Of a stretch of 27,777 bases of DNA, positions 1-10,970 are shown piece after piece (positions within the stretch are counted from its first letter, which is position 1; each line of letters begins with the position of its first letter). The notes below the pieces were generated by a model. That model searched no databases. It had not been told where the DNA came from and saw only the letters and a program-made list of their open reading frames with translations. The stretch lies in assembly GCA_019649035.1 (NCBI GenBank), contig BMAT01012639.1, positions 42,282-70,058 of the forward strand, written 5' to 3'. The position numbers were made by a program, and so were the translations under genes. The DNA comes from Elysia marginata. Lineage: Eukaryota > Mollusca > Gastropoda > Plakobranchidae.

Positions 1-1089
1 TGTCATTGAGCATGGATTTGTAGAGAGGTTTTTTAACTCAAGTTCTTTTCGTAAACAAATGCACTCAAGTTTTCTCCATAATACAATATCAATCTACCAC
101 TGACACTCCTTTAAGGAGTGAGTAATTTTATTTTTTCAAGTGTATAAAGTATACCCTTTTATTGCACACATTTAACAAAAACGTTTATGAAGTGCTAAAT
201 CAATATGGCCCAACATAAGATTGAGAAGCAGATCTCTTCATACAATTTCACAACTAAGGCATAAATCTTCATACACTCCTTTAACACAATGGCAGTGTTT
301 TAACATATTGTTAAAGCGTATAATTTTTTGTTCAAATATTTGAATTTTTCTTATTACAATCAATATCAACTGCGCTCTAAAAATTGCAATCCGCTGCTTA
401 TTTTTTTTTGTGCGGTCATGATTTATCATAAAAGTTCAAAACACAACAGGTGAATGATGAACATTTTCAACATTTCTTGAGTTCAAAAGCAGAACTCTTG
501 GAAAAAATAAAGACTTTCAAAAGTTAAAGGAAATCATGATATTTTAGAGTTATGTTCTTTTCCATCTGCAGGCCAATGGTAGGGCCTACACTGGTAGTGG
601 ATCTATTAACAGATAATTTTAGATGAAGATTTGTTATTGTATAATGAAAAGACCATACATGTATAAGAAATAGTACATAATATGTACTGTATATATATTA
701 ACTCTTAGAGTTAGAATATGAAAACAGAAAGCAACTGACTTTGTGCTGTTTGAAATTTCACTTAAAATGTTATGTATTAATCATTTAATGTTATTTACTG
801 TGTTCGCATATAAATTCAAATAAAGATTATTGTATCATAGAAAACCATACGTGTTAGAAGGAGATGGCCCTAATTAAATAGCTCTGTGGTGATGGTGAGT
901 GTTGATTCCTGTACTAGTTAAAGTATCTTTAAGCAAGAATTATATATCAATGATTCCATCAGTTCACCTGTCAAGCACCTGTGCCATGTGATATTCTTAA
1001 AAGAACTCTTAAATTTTTTGTTTGTTTTAAGGATGCTTACATGTGTCCTTTATGAAACTAAAGCTGACCCCCTACTCCCTCCTCTGCAG
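1..1089. other. Region upstream of the first Rost coding exon
   Basis: AT-rich sequence with no convincing coding exon on either strand. A splice acceptor (pyrimidines then CTGCAG) ends at 1089, so the first coding exon is preceded by an intron. At least one 5' exon, probably non-coding, lies here or to the left of the window. I could not identify it, and no TATA box or CpG-rich promoter stands out. Confidence 0.5.
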
Positions 1090-1132
1090 GACTAACTCTT
1101 ACAGCGCGCGGGGCTGGCCAAGATATATCACC

Positions 1133-1210
1133 ATGAGCATGAGAGAGGAGTTCCGTTGCTCAAAGCTCAGCTTCCAAGATACTTACCGTGAAAGATTTCT
1201 CACATTCCAT
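1133..1210 (+). CDS. rost: Rost coding exon 1 (residues 1-26)
   Basis: Encodes the N-terminal cytosolic segment with the EFRCSKLSF block. The exon itself probably begins at 1090, after the CTGCAG acceptor, with 43 nt before the ATG. The donor is CAT|GTAATA at 1211, and the codon is complete at the junction (phase 0). Confidence 0.8.
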
Positions 1211-4200
1211 GTAATACTTATATAGAAATTGGGTTTAGCCCTTCAGCAGTCCATTGCATGAATAAAACTTCATCTTAAGTTTGTGTTGTGAAGATGTATT
1301 AAAAAAAACAAACAGCTAGAAGCATAAGGATTAATGTTGTCATAAAGTGATTGATGTAAGAGGTTGCCTTTAAGTATACTGGCTTTAGCTGTTTTGTCAA
1401 ACTTTGGAACTCTCTAAATGTTAAAAATGATACATGTAGTTGTTTGTTTTTAGACAAAATAAATGGTTTTAAATGTAAATCCTGGAATGTTTAACTCAAA
1501 AATTTTACGAAAATATGTTGTTTTAACTGCAAAAGTTTGTGTGTATATCATTTGTAACTTTTTTCAAATAACTTCTTTCCTTCGATCTCAGTCTTTCTCT
1601 GGACCCCCTCCTCTTCCCCCGCGCAATCCCCCTTTTCTGTTGACTTTTTTCACTTCTCTCTACTTCTATCATTCTTCCCTTTGCTTCTTGTTTTCCTCCT
1701 CATTGTACATTCTCTTACTTTGGCTCAACTCCCCTGCCCCCTTCTTCTACTTCCCTTTTTTTGAAATCTCTTCTTTTTTATCTCTATCTTCAAACTTCTG
1801 TGATCACATTTATCTTTCTTTCCATAGCTTCCTCTCCTTGCTTTTTTAAAGACTCTCTTTTTCTTTCTTCTTCTCTTGTTTTATTTGCAATGTTATTTGT
1901 GTTTCAAGTGGCGACTACCAGGAGTGGTGTATGTTTTGTACCGCTTGGCGTTGGCCGCTTATACTCTCACTATACTCATACGGGACATCAAGCGCAATGT
2001 AAATAAGCAAGTTCCAGAGGGAAAGGATATTCACATCCTAGTCAGTATTTCTTGTTCTTTAAATTTTTCATCTTATAATTTGATTTTTTTATAAACTCAG
2101 AAATTTAAAGGAGAGGGGTTGTGAGGGAATCGGAATGGTTAGACATATCAAGAGGCTAATTAAGTTTTAGGTGTTTTGTTACATAAGTTTATTAATTTCT
2201 AAAAGTAAATAGAAAGTGGAAAAGTCCAAGATGGTAGTTTTCAGCTCAAGATGGAACAAGGAAAATGGCAAGCAGCTTAGAGATTTAAATAAAATGGGTG
2301 TACTAGCTAGTTACTCAGCTAAAGTGAAAAAAAAGTTCTGATTTTAAATTAATCTCCTTGCAGAACAAGCACAACCAAGTCTAAAGAATTCAAACTTGGA
2401 TATTTCATATATTTTTATGTTCAGATAACCGATTTTGTCTCTCTTAAATTGTATTATATACTGATTGTTTGAAATTCAGATAAATGATATTTGATAAATT
2501 CAAAGTTAAGTTTTGTTCCTCTGTGGTTTTAAATATGGAAGCTGGACTGTAACTAATGTTAATAGATAATGAGCAAGTATCAGCAAGTTAATAAAGAATG
2601 CCATTTAAATGTTGTATTTATCATAAAACAGAAGGTTAAACTGTACATGCAGTACATGATATATAGTTGTCGAGTCCTTTTTTGAGCAGATTCAACAAAA
2701 CCTAAAGTTGTCAAAATGTAAAGTTGAATGCTTCTGACTGTAAAGGACAATGTGCAAATTTTGCTGGATTTCCTAATGTGGCACCCCATTACATACTGAA
2801 GAGCATCAGAGCAAGGTCTCATTCCATTTCAGTGCACTCACAATAGCCAACACTGACGTGACTGAGCACTACTCAGAAGAAGTTTTTCCAAATAGGTAGA
2901 CAGGTCCGAGAAAAGGTGGTAGATGGCTTTCTCTTGGCAATTAAAGTAAGGCAGGCCTTGCAGATCTTAGTTTGGGTTTCAGTCTTTGGTTTGCTGTGCC
3001 TGTTGTGCATCATTTTATTCTTTAGGAATATGGCTATTGTAACAAACATTGTATTTAGCATCTTCTTATAAAATAGATAAAAAGATGTCAAATTCATCAC
3101 ACCGAAAAATTGTCTTTTCTCATCCTCATTGCCCATAGCCTTTCTGGGCTTTCCTCACGGAGTGGACCTACATCTTGCTGACTGTTTACTTCTGCTATCA
3201 TGCCCTTGTTACACTGGCAGTGTACAACTCATGCCAAGGACTCAAGCTCAAATTTCTACGCAATATGGACTTCACAGAGCACAAGTATTTGTTCCGTGAG
3301 CTTTACGTCATGCCCTCAGGCTACCAGCATGCAAACAATGCTGATGATGATCCGATGGATATTGTAGACAGAAGGTTCGTAGCTGTGCAAGTTCTATGTT
3401 TATGTCTAGCTTGCTTTACTGTGTGTTTGTGTGTTTTGTGGGTTGTTTTGGTTAATCAGTCTAGAATACCAATGAAATTCAAACAATCCCTGCTGTCTGG
3501 CTATTTGTTTTTTTAGGAATGGAAAAAGTATGATGATGAAATGTAAAACATATTAGTAGCATATGAGGAAGGTGGATTTCTTTTTGTCATGGTGACTGAA
3601 TTGGGGTCATAATAGGTTTCTTTTTACACATAAATGGTTTGACTTTGTTATGTTGAGTTGAGTAGGCCTACTTAGAGGTTTTTGTGATAGTCACTATGTT
3701 GGTTTGATTTCATCTTCATGGATAATTTAAAGGTGGCACTGAAGTCGCTCTAAGCTGTCCATGCCATTGGTGTTTTAGTTCAGCGTTACAAACAAGGGAA
3801 AAGACAGAATCCAAGTACTCTCAATAATACATTATGTTAATTCAAAATTCATAAATATTGAAAGGATTGGGGTTTTTTAAACTTGAGGATAAGAATTGGA
3901 CACAACAAGTGAGCAGCACGGTTGTAAAAATCAGAGCAAACATTGCAGTCAAAATTTTCAAACACTTAGTTATGTTGCCTCAGTTAATCTTATTTTGTTT
4001 TAATAAATAGATTTAAAGGGGAAAGTCAAGGTTTTTTTTTCTTACCTCACAACATTTGAACTGCATCTTTTTTCATGGTAATCCTTATGCTTGACGTGTC
4101 AGTCAAGACTTAGCAGCAGACTGAGAAAATAATTTTCTTAAAGCTTATGCAGTTTTGGTCTTCTCCCAGCAATCATAATTCAGGGCTCGATGAGATTGAA

Positions 4201-7200
4201 ACAAATCCAAGATCAGCTGATGATGACCCCATGGATATAGTTCAGCCGAGGTTTGTTAAGGCATGCACTCAAACTGCATGTTGTTAGCTGGCTTCTGCTT
4301 CTGAGTGTGTCTTAAGGGCAAGAACTAACTCTAGAAAATTTGTATTGCACTTTTTGAATAGTACTAGTGAGGAGGTGGCTAATTGTTTGGCTGAGATGGG
4401 CGGACTAGTTAGTTCACTGTCACAGCTTTTAACATTTGATAACTAACCTTTCTAATCCCCCTAGATTTATTATGTAAGTGTGATGGAAAATGCACTGCAA
4501 TTCTGAATAAGCTATATACACGTATAAACTATGAATCTGTTTTTCCCTTGCACTACAAATATTCATGTCAATTTTGTGCTTATATGATTTGCTATTGTAA
4601 TGCACATTCAACTGTAATCAGTCAACTTCACCTTAATCTGTTTTTATGTTATCATGCAAATTCTTTTCAATCACTGAAATGAGCAAAAAAAACTGAAAGA
4701 AAGTTTACCAATGCAGAGTGAATTATCAAAACTGGTTGAAAAAAAAAAGGTTTTGAAAAGGATGAGTTAATAGTTAAATGAAATGTTTTCAGAAAAAAAA
4801 ACTTCATACTAATAGGACTAAATTTTCAATGAATAAAATATCTTTAAAAAGTATAATTAACTATGTTCTCAGCAATTAAAATTGAAGTAATGCTTGCAGA
4901 GTTTTAAGCACTAATTTTCTTATAAATAAAATATCCAAACCTTTGGATGACTTCTTGTTAATGGTGCTTTAGAATATTGAATTGGGTTTGCAACTTTTAG
5001 TTTCAAATAATGTTCAAACTTGTGAAAATTTGTGTTGTTATTTACATTTGTTATCAAATTTTGCAGTTCTTTTTGAAACTGGTAATGAGGAAAGGAAATT
5101 CCTGTTGCTGTTAAAACTAGTATTCTTTTTACATCCTACATATCAATCTTATTCTACTCTTTTTTGTGTGCTACCCTCTAGCAGTCCCACTCACACATGA
5201 TTGTCCTGTATCATCTTGAAACCACCAATATTCTATATTGTATTCCTTCTTTTAATTTTAATCTTGTTGCACTTTATCTGTTTTTTTTCTGAAGTCCAGA
5301 GCACTGCAAATTAACTCATCACAAAAATAGAAGTAACTCTCTGTAGTTTCACACTTCTATATCCCATTTAATTTTAAGAGCAAGTTGAGCATAGGGGTAT
5401 TGGGGGTATGGGGGTCCCATGGTCAAATTAGAGATTTGTTAAAATAATGAAATTTTGTCTTTTTCTCAACACAATGGCAGCAGTTTTATTTGTTCTTATA
5501 TGAATATTTTTTTTATAAATTTGAAAATAAGGGCTGCGTCAAAGTGCTATAAAAACTCTGTTATTTCAATAGGAAAAACAATGGCTTCAGCATATAGTAT
5601 AAGCTATTGCCCCTATTATTAACCCTAGCCTACAGTATACTTTAGGAACAGTCCCCTTTCCAAGCATGCAATTCTAACACAAATGCCAAACAGGGCAAAG
5701 GCCATTCAAATTCATAGGAATACTTTCTATAGTCTTGCTTCTTGTTACCTTTAGCCTCTAAAAATAGCTGATATCTTCATTTTACATCTAAATTGCGTTA
5801 CACTGGCAATGATTTTACTTGGGTGGCGACTGGCGAGGTGACAGAATACTACATGCTGAACTGCAGGCACACATCAGACATGGGGAGGATAGAAATACAC
5901 AGTTGCATTGCCTAAAACCTCAGGGTTCCTTTTCCCCCTTCTATTTGATTTTCTTTTACGTTTTTCTCAATATTTCCTTTTTTCACATTTATCTTTTTAT
6001 CTCCAAAAGTTGTTGAGCAATTCACTTCAAATTTTGTATGTAACTTGCGAATGCACGATCTTGGTTTTTTTTTAGAAAATTGAAGGTTTTTATCAATATC
6101 TTATTTTGTTTTCGTTTTACATGTTTTTTAAAGTACTTTTTGGCACTTTTATCTGTTATGCAAATTTTAAAAAATTATAGGAACTTTTTAAAAAGCAGCT
6201 GCAAATAAATGCTTCTGACAAAATATCTGAATTGATGTAGTAAACAATCGCTTTTTACAGAATGCAAAAACATTGCATAGATTTGACTTATAAGAGCCAA
6301 AAGCTTACTATTTTTTATCCAATATGGCTGCTACAACAATTGTTTTCCATGACAACCAAACATTGGAAATAACAAAATAAACGTTATTCTTTGACTTTAG
6401 TCACATCATTTTGAAACACAAAAACAAGATCTTATTATGATAAAGAAAAAAAACGCCTCTGTCTGTCGCTCTTGCCCTTATTTAAACCATGCATCCATTT
6501 ATTATATTTACTGATTCCTTTTATATAAAAAGAACTGTATGTATTTTTGAACATTGAGGTTGTTGATGCTTAGGCTTTTATATACAGTGGAATTCGGAGA
6601 AAGTCAACACCTCAATGCCAAAAAAAAAGTGTTGACTAAGCGAAGTTGATTTTGTCCATTTTCAGGGAGGAGGGAGGGGGGGTGTAATATAGTGCAAAGT
6701 GTAAGAGCTAGATGAATTCAACCAGCGCAGTGTGACTACTAGGAAGGTACTTGGAGAAATGATGAAGGCTGGCCTAGGCTAGATGTAGACACGTTGATAG
6801 AATGCGTAGGTGTGTGCACAGAAACAATATGTTTGCATAACATTAAATTTGTTGGACTGGTGTGGCAAAGCGAGAAGGAGTGGGAGAGTCGTGAGTGAAC
6901 TGCCCCAATCAGCACTTGTCCAGCCGTGCTAGCTCTCCCCTCTCCCCCAGTAGCCCTCGCCATGCCAGTGGGCCCAGGCAGGTGAACATGCACTGCAGGC
7001 AGTGTCTTGAATCTTGAATGGAACCAAAGATCGCCCACCCACCCACCTCCGCTTTTCTCTTTGTCTCTCCCAAGACCCATCTGTGGTCTCTCGATTTCTT
7101 TCCATCAGGCTACAAGGTGTTGAATTTAAGCAAAAATAGGTTCGAGGCAATTCGCTTAATGTGAAATAAAATCACTTAAATAAAGCTGGAAAAAAAATGG

Positions 7201-9393
7201 GACTGTTGCGAGGTGTTGACTTTAAGCATGAGTTGACTTCAAGTAAGTCGACTTCTTTCAGATTCTACTGTACATCTGCTGTTTTTTAATAGTATTCATT
7301 TACTTGCTCTATCAACACAATGATTGAATAACTTAAATATTGCATTGAAATTGCATTTTTGAGAATAAATCATATGTGAAGCTGCCAAGGTGAATGAGGA
7401 AGTGAACCTCTAGAGATATAGCATCTTGTTATTGTGCACTTTGAATTCTGCTCAAGACAAAGTTCCTTCAATCAATTTTCAGTTAACTCGATTCTTTTTT
7501 GTGTGTATGTCCAATGGGTACAATTACTGTAAATTACATATATATTAATAAGGACTTACAGGTAACTCAATTTTTCACTGAAATCGTTGTTGTTGGTTAT
7601 GTGATTATAGTTGATTAATGGTTAAAAACTTTTTAGTTATTTTGCTTTATCTACTAATAGTAGATTCTTGTTTTCAAAGACTTCCACTAAAACCCAGCTT
7701 GGACTACCCACATATTTATTTTACTAATTATTGTAAATTCAACTCATTGAATTTGAGAAGAAATATCAAAATTCTTTACTTTACAGTAGAACATGTCTAC
7801 AACGGATTTCAAAAGAAAAGTCCTGCTGTAGGCATGTTCCTGCAATTATTCGAAATGTAAAAGGGAGTAGTTGAAAAAAATAATTCCTCTTTGATGGCAC
7901 CCCCATAGACAGGCAACTAACAAAAACCCCACACCTTTTCCTGTCCCCCCCACACATGATTGTCCTGTATCCATTCACAGTTTTACAAATGGTATAAGCT
8001 TAGAATTAGATACCTGTACACATATCACATCACTCTAGGTCTCCTCTCACTGCACTGGACTGGCCAATGATATTACATACCATACTCAGACCCCTCTCCC
8101 TTCCCCTAATACATTACAATGCACACTTATTTGTGAATAAGACAAACAAAGAGCCGCATAAACCTTACATTGGCTTGCAATGCAACTGCAAGCATAAATG
8201 ATTCATGTGGTTCTTAAGTAGGTTTGATCTAATTGTATATTTAAAAAAAATTTATAACGTTGATGAGTTTCATCTCCTTTATGAGGCTAACTTTAACTTG
8301 CAAGTTGCTTTTACCATGATAGGGCTTTGCAATAAGCGAGTAACCAAGAGTGGAATCCGTAACATACATGATTTATGTTCTATTTTTTTCCTAAATAACA
8401 ATACCATACAAATTCAAACAAAATGTTCTCTGTTGTCTATGTTATTATTGATGGATGGATAGGCTTACCTATATATTAATAAACTGTATGAGGTGAGGAT
8501 ATCATTCTTTGGCTGGATATCATTCTTGATAATTTGAGATTTCTGGTTTCATACACATTGTTTTCAAGCCCTTGTACCCAATTTTGAATTTTTTGTTGGT
8601 TTATTATGAATGGATTAAGAATTGAAATGTTTTTATTATTCAAAATATTTCTATTGAGCCGTCCTAAAATGTTGGGTATTAGATATTTTAATATGCCAAA
8701 ATATCCTCTCAAAGCTGACTTTTCCAAAAACTTTTTCTTATGTGAATCTATAAAAGTCTAATACTTTTTAAAGAATTATGATAATTTGTAGTATATTTTA
8801 ATATTTTTAATCAATAAATGCACAGTGCAAAAATATCATTTTCTTTGAGTGTAAAGATTTCAACATCCAAGTCGTTTGTGTTAGTGTTAGTTAATATTGC
8901 TTGAGTAAGTCTCACTATGTTTTCTGCTCTCTCCCTCTCTTTCAGTGACACAATCCCATGGTACCTGTGCCTGGTGTGGATTCTTTTCAACACTGCCAGC
9001 GTATTTGCCCTTGTTGTAACACTTGTATTCTGGACTCTGCTGGCCCAAGAGATGCATGCTTCTGATCTCTGGAGTGAGGATAACCTGCAAATCCATCTAA
9101 TGAACAGCGTGTTGGTACTGTTAGAGCTGAGCCTTACTGCAATACCAGTGCGCCTATTACATGGTGTGTATCCTCTCATTTATGGACTGACGTACGTCAT
9201 CTTTGCGGTGGTTTACTGGTCAGTAGACCACCGCAATGTCGTTTATGATTTTCTAGACTTTGGTAAGTCACCAGGCGCAGTGGTTGCCAGCATTCTTGTA
9301 ATTGGATTTATTCTTGTACCTCTTCTGCAGCTGATTCTTTATGGACTCTACAGGCTTAAACTTTATACATTCCGCCAATTCTGCTGGAACTGA
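1133..9393 (+). CDS. rost: Rolling stone (Rost) family multi-pass membrane protein
   Basis: The coding exons 1133-1210, 1909-2040, 3139-3374 and 8946-9393 join in frame to 894 nt, giving 297 residues and a TGA stop. The junction phases agree (0, 0, 2) and every intron has GT..AG ends. The product starts MSMREEFRCSKLSF, the short polar N-terminus usual in Rost proteins. Hydrophobic segments lie at about residues 30-50 (PGVVYVLYRLALAAYTL) and 75-99 (FLTEWTYILLTVYFCYH). More follow at about 155-183 (WYLCLVWILFNTASVFAL), then HLMNSVLVLLELSL, YGLTYVIFAVVYW and a last one before LYGLYRLKLYTF. The NSVLVLLEL and YGLTYVIFAVVYW blocks are the family signature. Drosophila Rost takes part in myoblast fusion; the biochemical activity of the family is not established, and a distant relation to the AIG1/FAR-17a lipid-hydrolase fold is only a possibility. 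The start at 1133 has a good context (ATCACCATGA), but the frame stays open to the acceptor at 1089, so a start in an earlier exon cannot be excluded. Confidence 0.9.
1211..1908 (+). other. rost: Rost intron with a long pyrimidine-rich stretch
   Basis: The left half is ordinary AT-rich sequence. From about 1560 to 1900 the + strand is almost entirely C and T, running up to the acceptor TTTCAAG at 1908. Open frames through it (for example 1463-1849) are Ser/Phe/Leu-rich and follow from the base composition, so I do not call them genes. Confidence 0.6.
1909..2040 (+). CDS. rost: Rost coding exon 2 (residues 27-70)
   Basis: 44 complete codons beginning WRLPGVVYVLYRLALAAY and ending GKDIHIL. It carries the first membrane helix and a basic stretch (RDIKRN) after it. 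The donor is CTA|GTCAGT, a GT donor with an unusual C at position +3. Other nearby GTs would put the next exon out of frame. Confidence 0.88.
2041..3138 (+). other. rost: Rost intron, no further feature seen
   Basis: AT-rich intron without a recognisable exon, RNA gene or transposon on either strand. It ends at the acceptor GCCCATAG. Confidence 0.55.
3139..3374 (+). CDS. rost: Rost coding exon 3 (residues 71-148)
   Basis: Begins PFWAFLTEWTYILLTVYF, the second membrane helix. It continues with a hydrophilic loop (FLRNMDFTEHKYLFRELYV) and ends in the acidic block ADDDPMDIVDR. The donor is AG|GTTCGT at 3375, leaving two bases (AG) of a split codon; joined to the T at 8946 they give Ser. The frame stays open past the donor to a stop ending at 3516. 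Confidence 0.92.
4170..4250 (+). CDS. rost: Candidate alternative (cassette) exon of Rost, 27 codons
   Basis: The acceptor TTCTCCCAG ends at 4169 and the donor AG|GTTTGT starts at 4251. The 81 nt begin and end in phase 2, so inclusion between exons 3 and 4 keeps the frame and adds 27 residues. The inserted peptide runs NHNSGLDEIETNPRS and then ADDDPMDIVQP. Its end repeats ADDDPMDIV of the preceding exon. The four base differences within the eight shared codons DDDPMDIV are all at third positions and silent, which points to selection on the protein. It would lengthen the loop between membrane helices 2 and 3, giving a 324-residue form. It could instead be a dead exon copy, but intact splice sites, frame and silent changes argue against that. 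Confidence 0.7.
5192..5212 (+). repeat. 21-base exact repeat, first copy
   Basis: The segment beginning CACACATGATTGTC is identical to 7951-7971 in the same intron. The flanks differ, so these look like remnants of one dispersed repeat rather than a recent large duplication. Confidence 0.6.
6595..7270. mobile_element. Non-autonomous DNA transposon (MITE-like) with TA target duplication
   Basis: The left end CAGTGGAATTCGGAGAAAGT and the inverted right end (reverse complement CAGTAGAATCTGAAAGAAGT) are imperfect terminal inverted repeats. Each is bordered by TA (6593-6594 and 7271-7272). Subterminal blocks are also shared in inverted orientation: GTCAACACCTC near the left end and GAGGTGTTGAC near the right. 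GTTGACT words recur at both ends. No transposase is recognisable inside; the interior is GC-richer and includes a purine-rich tract near 6664-6682. The TA duplication and CAGT start fit the pogo/Tigger branch of Tc1-mariner elements. At 676 bp it is a deletion derivative. Confidence 0.75.
7951..7971 (+). repeat. 21-base exact repeat, second copy
   Basis: Identical to 5192-5212. It is preceded by a C-rich run and followed by different sequence. Confidence 0.6.
8946..9393 (+). CDS. rost: Rost last coding exon (residues 149-297)
   Basis: The acceptor TCTTTCAG ends at 8945. The first T completes the split Ser codon, followed by DTIPWYLCLVWILFN. This exon carries the remaining membrane helices and the family blocks HLMNSVLVLLELSL and YGLTYVIFAVVYWSVDHRN, and ends FRQFCWN then TGA. 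A 122-codon open frame on the opposite strand (8811-9179) is a shadow of this exon. Confidence 0.93.
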
Positions 9394-10134
9394 AATTTCA
9401 CAACATAATGATAAAAGGTTGAACGTGCCATCGAAAGTGTCAATTTTTTACCTGACATTGTGCCTCATTGTGTATATAACATGATAATTAGCATACTGCC
9501 TTGCAGTAGTGTTACTTTCTTGTAAATTTATCAGAGATATTTTTGCTTTTTATTTGAAAAAAAAGGAAATTCTGGAAGACATAAAAAAGTCCAACTGATG
9601 TGAAAGAAGATAGTAGGGTTAGCTTAAGTTAACTATGACATGCATCACCTGTACTGTTTCCCTGAATTTGCTGTTTCCACTGTAATCTGTTGCCTGGCAA
9701 GTCTTATACAATGTTGGTGTAGTTGGGGCTTCAGTTGGCTGCACAATATGAAACTTTTAAATAGAAGAGACTTAACCAGGTGCCCTTTAATGCTGACATA
9801 TTCTGCCTAATTGGCCGGAAAGCCTCAAGGCTTAGTGTCCCACTGAGTGCTTTGCAACACTAGTTTTTGTACTGTTTAGGAAAAGAAAAAAATACTTTGA
9901 ACATCATTGTATTTAAATTTTGTTCTTTTAATTATAGTTGTAGAACATAATATAATGCACCTCAGTTTACCTTGTCAAGATGTGAGAGTGTTGTTGTAAG
10001 GTTTTTTACAGTGCATTACAGCAAAGATAAGCACCAGCCTTTTATCAGGAAACAGGCGTATATTTTTTATAATGCCTCTCAGTTTTTCATTTTATACAAC
10101 AGCACTATTTTAAAACGAGGATATTTTGCTGATA
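9394..10134 (+). other. rost: Presumed proximal 3' UTR of Rost
   Basis: Sequence following the stop codon with no coding signal. I find no canonical AATAAA between the stop and the transposon at 10135. AATAAA hexamers further on lie at 11632-11637, 12117-12122, about 12474 and 13739-13744. The transcript therefore either uses a variant signal here or runs through the transposon. Confidence 0.4.
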
Positions 10135-10658
10135 CAGTCGGACCCGCGAAATCGGGAAACGCGAAATCAGGAAAAATCCCAGGGAACGGAATTTTTTCTA
10201 TGTAAAGTCATCGTGAAATCGGGAAATTTTACCCGCCTAATTGGGAAAAAAATCCGTAAATGACTGTCAATATCAAGTGTTGACGGCATGTTATTTGCGG
10301 TCTAGACATAGGGAAAGCGCATCACTCAGGCGTTATGAATGAATTAGCACACAGGTAATCGATAAATGTTTGCTCCGTGCTTAGGCGACGTTTAGCAAGA
10401 TGCTTGGGAGGGGCGACGGTCTCCGGTCAGTTCATTCCAGGTAGACATTGGTCAAGCTGTGTTTGATCTAATGGGTAATCTGGCAGATGGAAGACACGCG
10501 CCAGACATGGGTTTTTAAGAAAGAGCACTGTTTTCTGTGTTTGTTTTGTTAAGTTGTAAAATGTTGACCTCTGCGTGTCAGTAGACTCAGTGAAAGTGTA
10601 TAAAATTGTGGCTAAAAATCTAGAGCTTTTATTCATTGAACACCACTCAATGTGAAAG

Positions 10659-10740
10659 ATGGCTTGCAAGAAGAGAGTTGATTTGTCTTTTGATGTTAAA
10701 CTTCAAGTTTTGGACGCTCTTGAAAATCCAGGGGCAACAA
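10659..10740 (+). pseudogene. Transposase N-terminal remnant (pogo/Tigger type)
   Basis: About 27 codons, MACKKRVDLSF then DVKLQVLDALENPGA, resembling the first helices of the CENP-B/Tigger DNA-binding domain. The homologous start in the second copy (minus strand, 19005 downward) reads MACKTRVDLSIDDKL. The rest of the domain and the catalytic part are absent. The frame runs on into pyrimidine-rich filler, so its later residues mean nothing. Confidence 0.75.
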
Positions 10741-10749
10741 TAATAAAAT

Positions 10750-10970
10750 ATCACTCCCTCCCTACTCTTATTCTTTTTCTTACTCACAAACACTTTCTCT
10801 CCATCTATCTAACCCCCCCCCCCACCCCCTCTTTCTCTCTTTCCACCTTACATCCATTAACACTCTTCCTTATCTCCTCCGTCTTTTAACTTCTCTCTCT
10901 CTCTCTGACTATGTCTCCATCTCTTCCTTCCCTCTCTCTCTTACTCTGTCTGTCTCTCTCTCTGCCTGAG
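10750..10970 (+). repeat. Pyrimidine-rich low-complexity filler
   Basis: CT-rich sequence with a run of C at about 10811 and CTCTCT tracts at about 10892-10960. It lies inside transposon copy 1 where the transposase body would be expected. Confidence 0.8.

Larger units (their letters stand above)
3375..8945 (+). other. rost: Long Rost intron with cassette exon and repeats
   Basis: A 5.6 kb intron. Apart from the cassette exon at 4170-4250 and the inverted-repeat element at 6595-7270, it holds AT-rich sequence. It also carries a pair of identical 21-base segments (5192-5212 and 7951-7971) and a small GC-richer open frame at 5772-5913. No other exon fits the splice phase. Confidence 0.6.

Noticed and set aside
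1463-1849. 128-codon frame rich in Ser, Phe and Leu
   Set aside because: It follows from the pyrimidine-rich intron sequence; no start context and no domain.
6739-7150. Two overlapping minus-strand frames of 113 and 73 codons
   Set aside because: They lie inside the MITE-like element in different frames and show no transposase motif.
8811-9179. 122-codon open frame on the minus strand
   Set aside because: It is antisense to the last Rost exon and has no family resemblance; a shadow of the real coding strand.
10659-10889. 76-codon frame considered as a small gene
   Set aside because: Its first 25 or so residues are a transposase remnant and the rest is pyrimidine-rich filler, so it is transposon debris.
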